From the NCBI GenBank assembly GCA_019418025.1, contig DYCR01000015.1, forward strand, positions 1-7,702: a DNA stretch of 7,702 nucleotides, written 5' to 3'. A program made the translations under genes and the position numbers. Source of the stretch: Clostridiales bacterium (GTDB lineage Bacteria > Bacillota > Clostridia > Oscillospirales > Oscillospiraceae). Below are positions 1 to 5,253 of the stretch, in pieces; within the stretch, counting starts at the first letter, position 1, and each line of letters begins with the position of its first letter. The notes below the pieces were generated by a model. That model searched no databases. It saw nothing but the letters and a program-made list of their open reading frames with translations, and was not told the origin of the DNA.

Positions 1-213
1 AGTATTTTCCCCGAGGTACACGCCCCCGTGGAAAATGATTTTATCTTTTTTGCCGATGAAGCGGCAAACTTGGGTAGAATGTTTGATACACTTGGTCTGC
101 CGCAGGAGATCCATCCTGCGGCAGATTTTTTATATAAGCTTAAAATTAAATTATTAATTTATGAGAAAATTAGAAAAAACTATTTACATTTCATTAAACA
201 TGCTTTATACTAA
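1..213 (+). CDS. Possible 3' end of an unidentified upstream gene (doubtful)
   Basis: Reading frame 1 is open from the left edge to a TAA at 211-213. The part up to about base 96 has unremarkable coding-like codons and reads as an acidic, hydrophobic stretch (for example NDFIFFADEAANLGRMF). I recognise no family. The frame then runs through a clear intrinsic terminator at 97-131 and into an AT-rich promoter region, where the residues become Lys/Ile/Leu-rich. The last 25 or so codons are therefore probably not selected as protein. Alternatives are a plus-strand frame 3 tail ending at TGA 36-38, which would place the terminator normally 59 bases downstream, or a minus-strand frame open across 1-117. 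The true stop of the upstream gene cannot be decided from this window. Confidence 0.2.
   Translation, partial: SIFPEVHAPVENDFIFFADEAANLGRMFDTLGLPQEIHPAADFLYKLKIKLLIYEKIRKNYLHFIKHALY
97..131 (+). terminator. Rho-independent terminator of the upstream unit
   Basis: An 11-bp perfect inverted repeat (CTGCCGCAGGA at 97-107 and TCCTGCGGCAG at 114-124) encloses a 6-base loop. It is followed by one A and six T (126-131). The T run is only on the plus-strand side, so it acts on plus-strand transcription entering from the left. It insulates the peptide operon that starts at the promoter about 50 bases further on. Confidence 0.8.
183..211 (+). promoter_or_regulatory. Sigma-A promoter of the peptide/exporter operon
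   Basis: TTTACA (183-188) and TATACT (206-211) are separated by exactly 17 bases, matching the TTGACA/TATAAT consensus at 5 of 6 positions in each box. Transcription would start near 217-219, giving a leader of about 45 bases before the precursor gene. Upstream lies a strongly AT-rich tract with A and T runs. It includes an inverted repeat AAATTAA/TTAATTT (143-149/154-160) that could serve as an UP element or an activator site. No other convincing promoter is seen before 4973, so the downstream exporter genes probably depend on this one. Confidence 0.7.
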
Positions 214-218
214 TCAAG

Positions 219-230
219 ACCTAGTTAGGT
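219..230. promoter_or_regulatory. Candidate operator palindrome at the transcription start
   Basis: ACCTA-GT-TAGGT is a perfect 5-bp inverted repeat with a 2-base centre, placed 8 bases after the -10 box at the predicted +1 region. This position would suit a repressor or a start-site regulator. It is short enough to occur by chance, and no cognate regulator is encoded in the window. Confidence 0.3.
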
Positions 231-248
231 TACATTAAATAAAAACTT

Positions 249-254
249 AGGAGG
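249..254 (+). promoter_or_regulatory. Strong ribosome binding site deciding the precursor start
   Basis: AGGAGG lies 8 bases before the ATG at 263. A second in-frame ATG at 257 would be only 2 bases from the site, so the start at 263 is preferred. A full-consensus site suits a highly expressed secreted peptide. Confidence 0.8.
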
Positions 255-262
255 AAATGAAT

Positions 263-418
263 ATGAAGCGTTTTAACGAGATGACTGAAAAGGAAATGAG
301 CGAGGTCAACGGCGGTCTGATCGGTCTGGCCATCGCAGGCTTCATCGGCATGGTTGGTGCCATCGTGGGTGCTGCTTACGGCACTGTTCAGGCTGGCAAC
401 GCAATCAAGAACAAGTAA
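263..418 (+). CDS. Double-glycine-leader bacteriocin-like peptide precursor (51 aa)
   Basis: This small gene encodes an 18-residue leader ending in Gly-Gly and a 33-residue core. The leader (ending MTEKEMSEVNGG) matches the classic double-glycine pattern: hydrophobic Met at -12, Glu at -8, Met at -7, Val at -4 and Gly-Gly at -2/-1. C39 peptidases recognise this pattern. The core is rich in Gly, Ala, Ile and Val, with GFIGMVGAIVGAAYG near its middle. It contains overlapping GxxxG motifs (core residues 14-18 and 18-22), no Cys, no acidic residue, and two Lys at the C terminus. These are hallmarks of a helical, membrane-active class II (IIb/IId-like) bacteriocin. The lack of Cys argues against a lanthipeptide or a disulfide-bonded pediocin type. 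It lies directly upstream of a C39 exporter. Export and cleavage after Gly18 are inferred. Antimicrobial activity is likely but not proven, and a signalling peptide is an alternative. No second peptide for a two-component bacteriocin is visible. Confidence 0.87.
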   Translation: MKRFNEMTEKEMSEVNGGLIGLAIAGFIGMVGAIVGAAYGTVQAGNAIKNK

Positions 419-445
419 TCGTTCTGTTTCCAACAGCATTATGAT

Positions 446-464
446 GTGAAATCGTATATTTCAC
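446..464 (+). other. Small hairpin just after the precursor gene
   Basis: GTGAAAT (446-452) and ATTTCAC (458-464) form a perfect 7-bp stem with a 5-base loop, 27 bases after the precursor stop. No T run follows, so it is not a standard terminator. It could protect the 3' end of the precursor message. Weak by itself, but it begins a series of four hairpins. Confidence 0.35.
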
Positions 465-472
465 GGGTTTAT

Positions 473-541
473 CGGTCCACAGTGACTGCCTTGGGGTCAG
501 CGTAGAGCTGCTGAAAACAAAGGGGCAGTTGCTGTGGATTG
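473..541 (+). ncRNA. Long stem-loop in the structured spacer RNA
   Basis: TCCACAGTGACTGCC (476-490) pairs over its full length with GGCAGTTGCTGTGGA (524-538), including two adjacent G-U wobbles. The stem extends outward through two more G-U pairs (474/540, 475/539) and a C-G pair (473/541), giving 18 continuous pairs around a loop of about 33 bases. The wobbles pair only in the plus-strand RNA, which fits an RNA transcribed with the operon. No T run follows. Likely roles are limiting read-through into the exporter genes, protecting the precursor mRNA, or acting as a processed RNA. No known RNA family is recognised. Confidence 0.5.
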
Positions 542-546
542 TCCCG

Positions 547-577
547 GTTGCGGCTGATGGGACCTGTCAGCTGCGGC
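547..577 (+). ncRNA. Second spacer stem-loop
   Basis: An 11-bp stem pairs 547-557 with 567-577 around a 9-base loop, with three G-U pairs (548/576, 549/575, 552/572). Like the preceding long stem, it is stable only as plus-strand RNA. It begins 5 bases after that stem, so the two could stack. No open frame with a ribosome binding site covers it. Confidence 0.45.
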
Positions 578-597
578 GGTTTGTATATGCGCCATCG

Positions 598-621
598 AAA
601 CCACCCGGCATTGGGTGGTTT
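598..621 (+). promoter_or_regulatory. Hairpin ahead of the exporter ribosome binding site
   Basis: AAACCACCC (598-606) and GGGTGGTTT (613-621) form a perfect 9-bp stem with a 6-base loop, ending 20 bases before the exporter ribosome binding site GGGAGGTGG (642-650). The CCACC in the left arm could also pair with GGTGG at 646-650 inside that site. The two pairings are mutually exclusive, so the hairpin could keep the site free or be part of a switch. It is a poor terminator because no T tract follows. Confidence 0.45.
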
Positions 622-653
622 ACCATTTACATTGAGATCATGGGAGGTGGCTT

Positions 654-2819
654 ATGGCCAAATTTCCGATTATAAAGCAAAATGATATAAAAGACTGCGG
701 TGCAGCATGCTTGGCGATGATTTCTTCCTATTACGGCTATAAGACGCTGTTATCCACCATCAAGCATAAAGTCGGCACCGATGCAAGGGGCAGCACTGCA
801 CTGGGCATCGTGACAGCGGCCCGGGAGATCGGCTTTGAATCCAGTGCCTTTCAGACAACGGAGAAGGAAGAAGCGATTTTTGATGATATCCCGCTGCCTG
901 CCGTTGCCCATCTGATCGTGGACGGACAATATGCGCATTTTGCGGTGATTTATAAGCTGGGGAAAAATCGGGTGACTCTGGGTGATCCGGCACGGGGGCT
1001 TATTACTGTCCCCATCGAGCAGTTTTTGAAGGAGTGGACAGGGGTCATCCTGACCTTTATGCCAACAGTCCGATTTCAGAAGGCGAGCGACAAAAAGGGA
1101 CTGTTTACCCGTTTTTTCGGGCTGCTCAGGTTTCAAAAGCGCCTGCTGTTCCATGTGTTTTTCAGCTCTCTGGTGATCACGGGACTGGGTGTGCTTGCCT
1201 CGTTTTATTCCCAGATCCTGTTTGATGATATCCTTCCGACCTTCTCGGAAAAGTCGCTGCACACATTTTCACTTGCCATTGTGCTTCTGGTGGTCGTTCG
1301 GGTGATCACCGAGGCCTTTCGGAACCAGCTGTTTTTGTATATCAGCGTGAATATGAATATCCCGCTGATGCTTGGCTTTTTCAAGCATGTGATCCGCATG
1401 CCTGCGATTTTTTTCGGAACGCTTCAGGTGGGGGAGATCCTGTCGAGATTGCAGGATACGGCTGTCATACGGGAGGCGGTCTCCTCGGTGGTGCTGAGCG
1501 GACTGATCGATGTGGTGATGGTCGTATTCGGCGGCATCATTCTGTTCCGGCAGAATTCGACCCTGTTTTACATGACGTTCGTGCCCATCATTCTGCTGTG
1601 CATCGTTTTGCTGCTTTTCAAAAGAACATATTATAAAATGAACCGTGAGCTTTTAAAGCGCAACAGTGACTATGCTTCCTTCATGGTGGAGTCGATCTCC
1701 GGCATCGAGACCATCAAATCCTTTGCTCTGGAGGAAAAGATCTCCTTTAAGGCGGAGAATAAATTTGTCCGCTTTATGCAGGCGATCTTCCACGCAGAAA
1801 CGAAGGACAACACCAAAAATGCCCTGCAAAATGCCATTGACGGCGTGTTCATGATCGTTGTGCTGTGGGTGGGGACGTACTTTGTTTTTCAGGGAGAGAT
1901 CAGCATCGGTGAGCTGCTGGCGTTCAATGCACTGCTGACGTATTATTTTACGCCGATCAAAAACATTGTTTCCTTGCAGGCAAAAATTCAAAAGGCAGTG
2001 ATCGCCTCCGAGCGGCTGTCTGACATCATTGATCTGGAAACCGAGAAAAATGAGGTGCCCAATCCTGTGGATGCCAAGAAGCTGGAGGGTGACATCCTGC
2101 TGCAAAATGTAGCCGTGCGCTATCGGGGCAGACTTCCGGTTTTCAAGGATCTAAACATGGAGATCAAAAGGGGCTCCGCTGTTGCGATCCTGGGGGAATC
2201 GGGCTGCGGAAAGTCCACGGTGGCAAAAATGCTGCTGCGCTTCATCGAGCCGGAGGAGGGCAACATCACCGTTGGCGGCTACCGCATCGAGGACTATGAC
2301 CGGACCGAGCTGCGGGAGCATATTGCCTATGTCTCCCAGAATAATTTCCTCTTTACCGGCACCATCTTCGAGAACCTGACTGCCCACGATCCGACCATCA
2401 CCTTGGATGAAGTGGTGGATGCGTGCAAAAAGGTGAATCTGGATGAGTTCATCAACCTGCTTCCCATGCGCTACAACACGCTTGTGGAGGAGAACGGGAG
2501 CAACTTCTCCGGCGGTCAGAGACAGCGTCTGGCACTGGCCCGAGGTCTGCTGAAAAACGGCGATATTTACATCTTCGATGAGGTGACCAATCAGCTTGAC
2601 CCGCTGACAGAGCAGGCTGTGCAGAATGTCATCAACGAAATATCCAAGGATAAGACCACCATCATCATCACCCATCGGATCGCCAACATCAAGCACTGTG
2701 ACCGGATCTTCCTGATGGAGCATGAAAATGGCGTGGTGGCCCAAGGGACGCACGAACAGCTTCTGCAATCGAGTCCGCTGTACAGGCAGATGTGCCGGGC
2801 CCAGAGGGAGGTGGAATGA
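654..2819 (+). CDS. Peptidase-containing ABC transporter (C39 peptidase/bacteriocin exporter)
   Basis: This 721-residue inner-membrane ATP-driven exporter removes double-glycine leaders and secretes the mature peptide. Residues 1 to about 135 form a C39 cysteine peptidase, with Gln9 and catalytic Cys15 in QNDIKDCGAACL, His95 in QYAHFAV and Asp111 in LGDPARG. Residues of about 160-440 form the ABC transmembrane domain with roughly six hydrophobic segments. Residues of about 475-721 form the ATPase, with Walker A GESGCGKST (514-522), Q-loop Gln562, signature SGGQRQ (619-624), Walker B ending Asp642-Glu643 and switch His674. The length is normal for this family (about 700-730). The ATG at 654 has GGGAGGTGG ideally spaced upstream. 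The post-Walker B stretch DEVTNQLD departs from the common DEATSNLD. The precursor gene immediately upstream is its obvious substrate, and the accessory protein gene overlaps its stop codon. Confidence 0.96.
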   Translation: MAKFPIIKQNDIKDCGAACLAMISSYYGYKTLLSTIKHKVGTDARGSTALGIVTAAREIGFESSAFQTTEKEEAIFDDIPLPAVAHLIVDGQYAHFAVIYKLGKNRVTLGDPARGLITVPIEQFLKEWTGVILTFMPTVRFQKASDKKGLFTRFFGLLRFQKRLLFHVFFSSLVITGLGVLASFYSQILFDDILPTFSEKSLHTFSLAIVLLVVVRVITEAFRNQLFLYISVNMNIPLMLGFFKHVIRMPAIFFGTLQVGEILSRLQDTAVIREAVSSVVLSGLIDVVMVVFGGIILFRQNSTLFYMTFVPIILLCIVLLLFKRTYYKMNRELLKRNSDYASFMVESISGIETIKSFALEEKISFKAENKFVRFMQAIFHAETKDNTKNALQNAIDGVFMIVVLWVGTYFVFQGEISIGELLAFNALLTYYFTPIKNIVSLQAKIQKAVIASERLSDIIDLETEKNEVPNPVDAKKLEGDILLQNVAVRYRGRLPVFKDLNMEIKRGSAVAILGESGCGKSTVAKMLLRFIEPEEGNITVGGYRIEDYDRTELREHIAYVSQNNFLFTGTIFENLTAHDPTITLDEVVDACKKVNLDEFINLLPMRYNTLVEENGSNFSGGQRQRLALARGLLKNGDIYIFDEVTNQLDPLTEQAVQNVINEISKDKTTIIITHRIANIKHCDRIFLMEHENGVVAQGTHEQLLQSSPLYRQMCRAQREVE
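2807..2813 (+). promoter_or_regulatory. Ribosome binding site of the accessory protein, inside the exporter gene
   Basis: GGAGGTG lies within the last codons of the exporter gene. It leaves 2 bases (4 from the GGAGG core) to ATG 2816 and 11 (13 from the core) to ATG 2825. Neither spacing is ideal. ATG 2816 overlaps the exporter stop as ATGA and suggests translational coupling. An upstream in-frame ATG at 2792 has no comparable site. Confidence 0.55.
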
Positions 2820-4264
2820 TCCGGATGAAAAACAAATTGAAATTCATGAACGATCTGGAGGATATTCGCCTGACAAAGGAGTTCATCTTTCTGAATCCCT
2901 ATCGGTTTATTGTGGGCTTTGTCTACGCTATCATTTTTTTGCTGATCGGTGTGGGCGTTTGGCTGTCTCTCACCCACAAGCAGGAAACGGTGGATGTGCA
3001 TGGAACACTGGTGAACGTGAACAAGATCAGTGACATTCAGCTTCTGGCGGACGGCGTGGTGGAGGAGGTTTTTGCGGCGGAAGGGGCCTATGTAGAGAAG
3101 GGGGAGCGTATCCTTTCCCTGCGCAGTGACAAGCTGGAAAGTCAAAAGGAGGAGCTGTCGGCAAAAATTGAGGATGCCCAAAAGCACCTTGGCTACCTGT
3201 CTCAGCTTCAGGAATGTCTGAATCAGGAGGAAAATACCTTTGAGGACAATGATGAACAGGGGTATTACTATGCGCAGGCGGAGAATTTCCTGTCTCAGGT
3301 AAATGCCTTGCAGGCGGGGGTGTTTTCGGGAGAATCCAATGCCCTGTCCACTCAGCGCTCGGCCCTGCGGGAGCTGATGAGCGCCATGAAGGACGAAACC
3401 ACGTTGGATACGGATCACGCATATCACGGGCAGATCGAGCTGTTCCGTATGAAGCTTGAGGAGTATCAGATGAAGCTCGATCAGCTGGATGCACTCATTC
3501 AGGCGGAGGCCGACCCGATCCTTGCGGCTCAGTATCAGCAGCAGAAGGATGCGGTGGAGTCGGAAAAAAGCAGCTATTCCGAGCAGAATCAGCTGCAAGT
3601 CCAGCAGCAGATCGACAGCCTGACCCTGAAGATCAACCAGTCGTGGAATATGGTCAATGACACAAGGAAGAAGGCCGATGCAGAGGTGGAAAACCTGAGG
3701 GCAAATGCCATTGTCGGGATCAGAAATAAAGAGCAGGAACTGACCACGGCAATTCAGGGCTATGAAAGCACCATGGCATCCATCGATATTGATTTGGACA
3801 GCTATCAGCTGTCGGCATCTGAGGCGGGATATGTCAGCTATATCACCAAGATCAAGGAAGGGGATCTGCTGTCGGCAGGGGTGATCCTCGGCAGCCTGAA
3901 TGCAGAAAAGGATGCCGAAAAGGAATATGAGGTCACGCTGAACGTTCCCAGCAGCGGCATCGGCTTCATCAAGCCCGGTCAGGGGATCAAGCTGACGGTG
4001 GACGGGCTGAAGCGGAAGGACTACGGTTTTATTGATGGAACGGTAAAACAGATCTATGACACGCCGGTCCAATCTAAGGAGGGGACCTTCTATCAGGTGA
4101 CTGCCGCGGTGGATTTGCAGACCAATAACGGGATCTACGCAGATTCCTTTGCTTTGAAGGATAATATGAGCGTGCAGGCGAATATTATCACCAAGGAAAC
4201 CAGCTGGCTGACCTATCTGCTGCAAAAAATGAACATCCTGAGGGATGCTGACGAGAATACCTGA
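2816..4264 (+). CDS. HlyD/LcnD-family membrane fusion (accessory) protein of the peptide exporter
   Basis: This 482-residue protein is predicted to sit in the membrane beside the exporter and form the extracytoplasmic conduit for the peptide. It has a short basic cytoplasmic start, one transmembrane segment (about residues 31-52, FIVGFVYAIIFLLIGVGVWL) and the first half of a lipoyl-like domain (about 58-105, with DGVVEEVFAAEGAYVEKGERIL). A long Gln/Glu/Lys-rich coiled coil follows (about 105-325), then the second lipoyl half (about 330-360, SEAGYVSYITKIKEGDLLSAG) and a beta-barrel-like C-terminal region. This order is typical of LcnD/HlyD-type partners of C39 exporters. I chose the ATGA-overlap start. 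The start at 2825 would remove only three residues, and the start at 2792 would add eight. It is cotranscribed with the exporter, and the next gene begins 16 bases after its stop. Confidence 0.92.
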   Translation: MIRMKNKLKFMNDLEDIRLTKEFIFLNPYRFIVGFVYAIIFLLIGVGVWLSLTHKQETVDVHGTLVNVNKISDIQLLADGVVEEVFAAEGAYVEKGERILSLRSDKLESQKEELSAKIEDAQKHLGYLSQLQECLNQEENTFEDNDEQGYYYAQAENFLSQVNALQAGVFSGESNALSTQRSALRELMSAMKDETTLDTDHAYHGQIELFRMKLEEYQMKLDQLDALIQAEADPILAAQYQQQKDAVESEKSSYSEQNQLQVQQQIDSLTLKINQSWNMVNDTRKKADAEVENLRANAIVGIRNKEQELTTAIQGYESTMASIDIDLDSYQLSASEAGYVSYITKIKEGDLLSAGVILGSLNAEKDAEKEYEVTLNVPSSGIGFIKPGQGIKLTVDGLKRKDYGFIDGTVKQIYDTPVQSKEGTFYQVTAAVDLQTNNGIYADSFALKDNMSVQANIITKETSWLTYLLQKMNILRDADENT

Positions 4265-4265
4265 A

Positions 4266-4272
4266 GAAAGGA
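4266..4272 (+). promoter_or_regulatory. Ribosome binding site deciding the start of the fourth operon gene
   Basis: GAAAGGA ends 8 bases before ATG 4281. The longer in-frame ATG at 4245 lies inside the preceding gene, has no such site, and would place a charged 12-residue extension before the membrane segment. The 4281 start is therefore preferred. Confidence 0.6.
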
Positions 4273-4280
4273 TCATAGAC

Positions 4281-4973
4281 ATGCATATTCTATTGTGGAG
4301 CGTCATTGGTCTGGTCGTTCTGGCATCAGCTGTTTTTCTGGGGATACGGTTCTATCTTTACCTGTTTTTAAGGAAGATGGAGCGGGTGAATGAGAAGATC
4401 CTCCGGCTGCTGCAGGGCGGTCTGCTGCAAAGCTTTCGGGAAAATGCCCCTTACGAGGATGTGAAGGAGGCGTATTGCAGGCTGATCGAATTGCTGAAGG
4501 TTTTTTCTGAGTATGTCCACTTTATGAGTCTGCGAGGAGAAAAGACCTTCGACCGCAGAAGCGACTGCCTGATCGTTGAGTATCGCAGGGAAGAGGGGAG
4601 GAGCTTTGCGCGTATGCACTTTCGGGCGTTTCCCATCCGAACGCTTTTGGAGAAGATGAGGCCCAGAGAAAATTTCATCGAGGCATTTCAAATTGTGGAA
4701 AGGCTCTTTCAGGAGCGGGCGGATTTGGAATATGTGGAGCTTATCACCCACAATAAGCTGATCAGTGAATCCATTGTACGGAAAATCATTGAGCGCAATG
4801 ATTTTTCCCTGAATTACACGATGGAGAAAGATTATGGGGTGGATTACTTCCCTTGGATCTACGCCGAGTGGCTGATGATCCAAGGCGGTGAGCATCCGGA
4901 ATCCGCTGAGAGCTATGCAGTGCTGCACAAAATCAACCACCCGGTGTATATCAGACTGGAGCGCAGAGCGTAA
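4281..4973 (+). CDS. Membrane-anchored protein of unknown function, last gene of the peptide export operon
   Basis: This 230-residue protein is not recognised. It starts with a hydrophobic segment (about residues 3-30, beginning MHILLWSVIGLVVLASAVFLG) followed by positive residues (Arg31, Lys32). The remaining 200 residues are thus probably cytoplasmic, though an uncleaved anchor in the opposite orientation is not excluded. That part is charged and mostly alpha-helical looking, with no Cys-rich or nucleotide-binding motif. A stretch around residues 139-168 (VERLFQERADLEYVELITHN then an Ile/Arg-rich helix and NDFSL) loosely resembles the last strand-helix-strand part of GNAT acetyltransferases. 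No acetyl-CoA loop is apparent, so I do not call it one. It lies 16 bases after the accessory protein gene and before a strong terminator, so it belongs to the operon. Immunity or an accessory role in export is inferred only from position. It is larger than typical class II immunity proteins (about 100 residues). Confidence 0.82.
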   Translation: MHILLWSVIGLVVLASAVFLGIRFYLYLFLRKMERVNEKILRLLQGGLLQSFRENAPYEDVKEAYCRLIELLKVFSEYVHFMSLRGEKTFDRRSDCLIVEYRREEGRSFARMHFRAFPIRTLLEKMRPRENFIEAFQIVERLFQERADLEYVELITHNKLISESIVRKIIERNDFSLNYTMEKDYGVDYFPWIYAEWLMIQGGEHPESAESYAVLHKINHPVYIRLERRA

Positions 4974-4989
4974 GCGGGCTTATACTTTA

Positions 4990-5038
4990 ATGATCCGTGG
5001 AAACGGCAGGGCCGGGTCCACGGATCATGCTTGTTTTT
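4990..5038 (+). terminator. Rho-independent terminator of the peptide export operon
   Basis: A 12-bp perfect stem (4990-5001, ATGATCCGTGGA, with 5017-5028) encloses a 15-base GC-rich loop that can itself pair CGGC/GCCG. It is followed by GCTTGTTTTT ending at 5038. It lies 17 bases after the stop at 4973 and closes the four-gene operon. Confidence 0.85.
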
Positions 5039-5117
5039 GGGAGGTTACATAAAACCGTTTTTTCGTCAGACAGCAAGAAACAGTGGTACCATAGGACCGG
5101 GAATGAAGCAAATCCCC

Positions 5118-5146
5118 TTGCGAAATGTGTCATATTGATGTATATT
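5118..5146 (+). promoter_or_regulatory. Candidate sigma-A promoter for the sulfatase gene
   Basis: TTGCGA (5118-5123) and TATATT (5141-5146) are spaced by 17 bases, matching consensus at 4 and 5 of 6 positions. An overlapping alternative uses TTGATG (5135-5140) with a TATATA-type -10 at 5155-5160, but its spacing of 14 is too short. The remainder of the gap, 5039-5117 and 5160-5237, shows no gene, RNA or repeat that I can support. The predicted leader before the ATG at 5254 is about 100 bases. Confidence 0.4.
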
Positions 5147-5159
5147 GTTACATGTATAT
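5138..5159. repeat. Short direct repeat overlapping the sulfatase promoter
   Basis: ATGTATAT occurs at 5138-5145 and 5152-5159, a centre spacing of 14 bases. It overlaps the -10 box of the proposed promoter. It could be a tandem regulator site, but AT-rich eight-base repeats occur easily by chance. Confidence 0.25.
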
Positions 5160-5253
5160 ATCGATAAAAGAAATACAAATAAATTCTTGAATACCTGATT
5201 GAACCGACGGCTCAGATCTTTTCTGAAAAACAAAATACGGAGGCTGTATTTGT

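Noticed and set aside
161..238. A 25-codon ATG frame upstream of the precursor
   Set aside because: It lies across the promoter boxes, has no ribosome binding site and no Gly-Gly leader, so it is not a partner peptide.
263..418. Lanthipeptide or sactipeptide precursor
   Set aside because: The core has no Cys, so thioether rings cannot form, and no modification enzyme is encoded nearby.
230..439. A 69-codon minus-strand frame opposite the precursor gene
   Set aside because: It is antisense to a gene with a strong promoter, ribosome binding site and clear leader peptide, and shows no signals of its own.
598..621. Reading the 598-621 hairpin as a terminator separating precursor and exporter
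   Set aside because: There is no T tract after the stem (TACCATTTAC), and no convincing promoter exists before the exporter gene, so full termination would leave the exporter silent.
557..685. A short ATG frame in the spacer overlapping the exporter start, with Gly-Gly residues early on
   Set aside because: It has no ribosome binding site, no recognisable leader and no hydrophobic core. It is better explained by the RNA hairpins there.
2591..4306. A 571-codon open frame on the minus strand opposite the HlyD-like gene and the end of the exporter gene
   Set aside because: It mirrors the codon pattern of two confidently identified plus-strand genes, has Leu/Ile/His/Gln-biased composition with no domain, and has no promoter or ribosome binding site. 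It is a shadow frame.
227..5050. AGGTTACAT occurs both before the precursor gene (227-235) and after the operon terminator (5042-5050), suggesting flanking repeats of a mobile unit
   Set aside because: A nine-base match is expected by chance at this window size, the flanking bases do not extend it, and no transposase or integrase is present.
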